A DNA stretch of 64,000 nucleotides from Fidelibacterota bacterium. Its GTDB lineage: Bacteria > Fidelibacterota > Marinisomatia > SCGC-AAA003-L08 > TS1B11. Where the stretch lies: NCBI GenBank assembly GCA_004124875.1, contig SCKJ01000002.1, positions 310,001 to 374,000 of the forward strand, read 5' to 3'. Each line of letters begins with the position of its first letter. The stretch's first letter is position 1. The notes under the pieces were generated by a model. That model worked only from the letters and a program-made list of their open reading frames with translations, was not told the DNA's origin and made no database searches. The position numbers and the translations under genes were made by a program. Of this stretch, positions 61,877-64,000 are shown piece after piece.

Positions 61877-62298
61877 GATGAAAGGGCCTCTTCTGATGGT
61901 CCTGCCTGGTAAAGTTCGTTGACGATGCACATGCCGTCCGGTTTTTGCGCCGCACATTGATCACTGAATGCCAGCAGGGCAGTTTTCATGGTCTTCAGCG
62001 CCAGAATTTTCTCATCGATCTCCATAATTTTATTTTCAGCAAGATGCTCGGCCGCGGCACAATCGACATCGTCATTATCGAGGTAACCCAACAGTGTGCT
62101 GATTTCGCTCAGGCGAAAGCCTAACTGTTTGATGCTTTTGATAAAGCGAATGCGGGCTATTGTTTCCTCAGCGTAATGGCGGAACCCAACGGCCCGCGCA
62201 GGCGGTTGCGCTATCAATCCACGGCGCTCGTAGAACCTGATCGTCTCGACATGCACCCCTGCACGCCTTGCCGCCTTACCGATTGTCGTCACCCCCAC
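61873..62298 (-). CDS. merR: MerR-family mercury-responsive regulator
   Basis: A 141-residue MerR-family activator/repressor. The winged HTH is at the N-terminus (GKAARRAGVHVETIRFYERR) and a long dimerisation helix covers ~80-115. Cys80, Cys115 and Cys124 have spacings of 35 and 9 residues, the same as Cys82, Cys117 and Cys126 of the Tn501/Tn21 MerR proteins, which bind Hg(II). Cadmium/lead/zinc relatives differ at this point. A GTG start has AGGAGG five bases upstream. The promoter in front of it carries a mer-type operator, so it should regulate itself and the following gene. Confidence 0.87.
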   Translation of the reverse strand: MGVTTIGKAARRAGVHVETIRFYERRGLIAQPPARAVGFRHYAEETIARIRFIKSIKQLGFRLSEISTLLGYLDNDDVDCAAAEHLAENKIMEIDEKILALKTMKTALLAFSDQCAAQKPDGMCIVNELYQAGPSEEALSS

Positions 62299-62339
62299 TT
62301 ATGCCTCCTGCCATTGCCGTTTGTTATTTCTGATGCTCA

Positions 62340-62370
62340 ACTTAATCACCGTACCATAGTACGGATGCAA
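62340..62370 (-). promoter_or_regulatory. mer-type operator/promoter with 19-bp spacer
   Basis: On the minus strand TTGCAT (62370-62365) and TTAAGT (62345-62340) are 19 bp apart, the long spacer typical of MerR-controlled promoters. Between them lies the perfect dyad CCGTAC-N4-GTACGG (62349-62364), which is the core of the Tn501/Tn21 mer operator. Transcription would run into merR, 42 bases downstream of the -10 element. This independently supports the mercury-type assignment. Confidence 0.85.
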
Positions 62371-62440
62371 GGAAATAATCGCAGGGGAAAGTTGCGCATA
62401 AATTATGCTTGATACCCTCGAAGAGCAGGGGCCGGGCAAA

Positions 62441-62824
62441 CTAAGATTTCGATTTTTTGGCGAAATACTCCTGCTTAACAGACAGTACCGAATCAATAGC
62501 ACTGTCCATCGCACTCCTGGCGGCCCTGTTTAAGGTTCCCTCGTCATATGCAGATTTGACCGTACGCCTAATCGACTCCAACTGATTTTCAATTGCATGC
62601 ACCTCAAAATTGTCAATTATATCCCCATAAGGGGTAGCTCTGTCGGCATCGCCGAAAAGGTTTATCCAACGTTCCGATTTACGGCCCAGTTTAAGGACGC
62701 TGTAAAAAAAACCAGTATATTTCTTCCGGTGAACAATAAAATCAATGCCTCCGGCTACCAAGGTTACCGGCAGCAAGATGATATCTCTCACTGCGTCGAT
62801 GACAAGTTTCAGTTGAAATACCAC
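62441..62824 (-). CDS. hypothetical protein
   Basis: A 127-residue protein. Residues ~3-28 form a hydrophobic hairpin-like segment (VRDIILLPVTLVAGGIDFIV) followed by basic residues. The rest is helical and charged (NQLESIRRTVKSAYDEGTL) and ends with Lys-rich AKKSKS. It is probably an inner-membrane-associated protein. I recognise no family. It is upstream of the mer promoter on the same strand, with the operator in between, so it is not part of that unit. Confidence 0.55.
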   Translation of the reverse strand: MVFQLKLVIDAVRDIILLPVTLVAGGIDFIVHRKKYTGFFYSVLKLGRKSERWINLFGDADRATPYGDIIDNFEVHAIENQLESIRRTVKSAYDEGTLNRAARSAMDSAIDSVLSVKQEYFAKKSKS

Positions 62825-63056
62825 GAGGTCATGCAGTAATCTCCTCGTGTTGGTTGAGTTTTGGTCATTTGATTTTCTTCAGTCATTTTCCCTTCCACTC
62901 CCAGGTTATGCTCCCTTTTGCCTTTGGCTCAGTCGATTAATTCGCTCCTTCTCAACTGAAAAAGTTCATCAGATTAGATTGGATGCCTCGGTTTGAGCTC
63001 ATGGAAAATTTAGTGTGCCGGGAGGCACAGTTCAATAAGCCGCCGAGGCTGCCTGC

Positions 63057-64000
63057 TCACTGCTCCATCGTCAGTAGCGCGGCATACAGATCAATGGCGT
63101 ACCAGAGATTGGCGATGCGCAGATTCTCGTTCGCCGCATGCTGGTTGTTGTCGTGATTCGCCACCGGTACGATAATGGCTGGCTTGCCCGCCACATCGGT
63201 AAAGAGGTACAATGGCAGCGTGCCGCCCATGCCGGGTATGATGATCAAGGCGCCGTCCCCGTACGCGCGGTTGGCCGCTTCGGTGGTGGCGCGGATCACC
63301 TGCTTCGCAAACGGATTTCGCATTGATGTGCGTGCGGCCGGGGTCCAGCCACCGCCGGTCACCTTGGCGATACGCGGGTGCTCCAGACGGGTTTTAAGGT
63401 CCGGGTCCTCGCTGACCACATGATATCCCTGCTTCCGGATATGGCGGACGACCAGGTAACGCATGTGCGCCGGATCGTTGCCCTGCACAAGGCGGATGCC
63501 GAGTGACGCAACGGCCGTGCTGGGGATAACGTTGGCAGCCAGCGCACCCGTGTTGGCGCTCGTAAGCCCTCGAATGGTCAGCGCCGGAAGCAGCAACCGT
63601 TCGGCCAGCGTGGCCGGCCGGCCTTCGCTCCATACGATTCCCAGCTCACGCTTCAGCGCAGCATCATGATCGGGAATATTCCGTAGCGCCGCGCGTTCCT
63701 CGTCACCGATCGGCTCGGCGGTGTCGTACCACCCGTCGATGGTTACCTGCCCTTCATCGTTTTTCATTGAGGCCAACAGCCGGGCGAGCAGGGCCGGGGT
63801 GTCGGGCGCCCAGTTGCCATAGTGCCCGGAGTGGAGATTCCTGGTTGCGCCGTAGACCGTCACTTCGAGTCCCATGGCCCCGCGGACACCGAACGTGATT
63901 TGCGGGCGGCCGCTGGGGTGCGAGGGACCGTCGAAGAAGAGCCAAATGTCGACACGATCCAGACGTTTGCTGTAGCGCCGCATGTACTGGCCGAGGTGTG
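63057..64000 (-). CDS. M20-family metallopeptidase, C-terminal part (partial at window edge)
   Basis: The frame extends from the window edge to a stop at 63057; the in-window methionine at 63983 is internal, because codons before it (HLGQY) fit the family. The visible 313 residues include LHSGHYG with the dimerisation-domain His, TANTGALAANVIPS-like (here SANTGALAANVIPSTA) and the C-terminal catalytic part with PGMGGTLPLYLF and the metal-ligand region VANHDNNQHAANENLRI. These are features of M20 dipeptidases related to CNDP/carnosinase and ArgE/DapE-type enzymes. The N-terminal metal-binding His and Asp lie outside the window. Confidence 0.87.
   Translation of the reverse strand, partial: HLGQYMRRYSKRLDRVDIWLFFDGPSHPSGRPQITFGVRGAMGLEVTVYGATRNLHSGHYGNWAPDTPALLARLLASMKNDEGQVTIDGWYDTAEPIGDEERAALRNIPDHDAALKRELGIVWSEGRPATLAERLLLPALTIRGLTSANTGALAANVIPSTAVASLGIRLVQGNDPAHMRYLVVRHIRKQGYHVVSEDPDLKTRLEHPRIAKVTGGGWTPAARTSMRNPFAKQVIRATTEAANRAYGDGALIIIPGMGGTLPLYLFTDVAGKPAIIVPVANHDNNQHAANENLRIANLWYAIDLYAALLTMEQ

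Noticed and set aside
1-64000. CRISPR arrays, tRNA and rRNA genes
   Set aside because: No regularly spaced repeats and no tRNA- or rRNA-like sequences were noticed on reading through; the only long exact repeat is the 85-bp pair.

Overview
The window looks like a chromosomal contig of a Gram-negative, non-photosynthetic bacterium of the FCB superphylum. I infer a Marinimicrobia/Calditrichota-like lineage, without certainty. The grounds are a SusC/SusD pair, type IX secretion (Por) C-terminal sorting tails with the NYPNPFNP motif, many lipoproteins, large FG-GAP/UnbV proteins, a TolB-TPR membrane protein, multihaem cytochromes and Wzi-like and CsgG-like outer-membrane proteins. No rRNA, tRNA, CRISPR array or intact insertion sequence was seen.

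Layout. (1) 1-7.2 kb: edge of a ferredoxin/MBL-fold gene, a conserved hypothetical, two related outer-membrane proteins (one with a CsgG domain), a TIGR01777 epimerase, a family 2 glycosyltransferase and a Wzi-like porin. (2) 7.3-14.4 kb: a TolB/TPR gene with a damaged 3' end, lying between two identical 85-bp direct repeats. One repeat is the 3' end of an FG-GAP/UnbV lipoprotein gene that forms an operon with a membrane-anchored five-haem cytochrome c-TPR protein. (3) 14.6-21.2 kb: a lipoprotein of probable alpha/alpha-barrel fold, then a carbohydrate ABC operon (binding protein, two permeases, GH130 phosphorylase, ATPase) behind a perfect sigma70 consensus promoter. (4) 21.3-48.2 kb: a frameshifted CsgG-type gene, a GH3 remnant, SusC-SusD, a terminator, three consecutive very large FG-GAP/UnbV lipoproteins, a GntP remnant, a GH13 alpha-glucosidase, an SSS remnant, an SSS transporter, a secreted GDE-like protein, a second SSS transporter and a ROK sugar kinase. 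(5) 48.6-52.4 kb: a dihaem cytochrome, a quinone-oxidoreductase-like enzyme and a decayed stretch with an IS481-type transposase relic and an orphan type IX tail. (6) 52.4-58.5 kb: a three-gene phosphorelay (two hybrid kinases around a single-domain response regulator). (7) 58.7-64 kb: a small HTH protein, a 5'-truncated type IX cargo gene, an SDR, a two-gene mercury-type merR unit with a near-canonical mer operator/promoter, a hypothetical protein and the edge of an M20 peptidase.

How the parts may work together (inference). Regions 3 and 4 form a glycan/oligosaccharide utilisation locus. SusCD and the FG-GAP lipoproteins would act at the outer membrane. The secreted GDE-like protein and the GH13 enzyme would release hexoses. 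The ABC and SSS transporters would take up sugars, and GH130 and the ROK kinase would convert them to sugar phosphates. Gene fragments (GH3 C-terminus, GntP C-terminus, SSS N-terminus) sit at the junctions between its modules, as if the locus has been rearranged and trimmed. The most unusual items are the SusCD-linked FG-GAP/UnbV trio, the cytochrome b-like/five-haem/TPR + UnbV operon, the CsgG-beta-barrel fusions, the mer-type operon without merA or merT, and the 85-bp repeat around the TolB/TPR gene.
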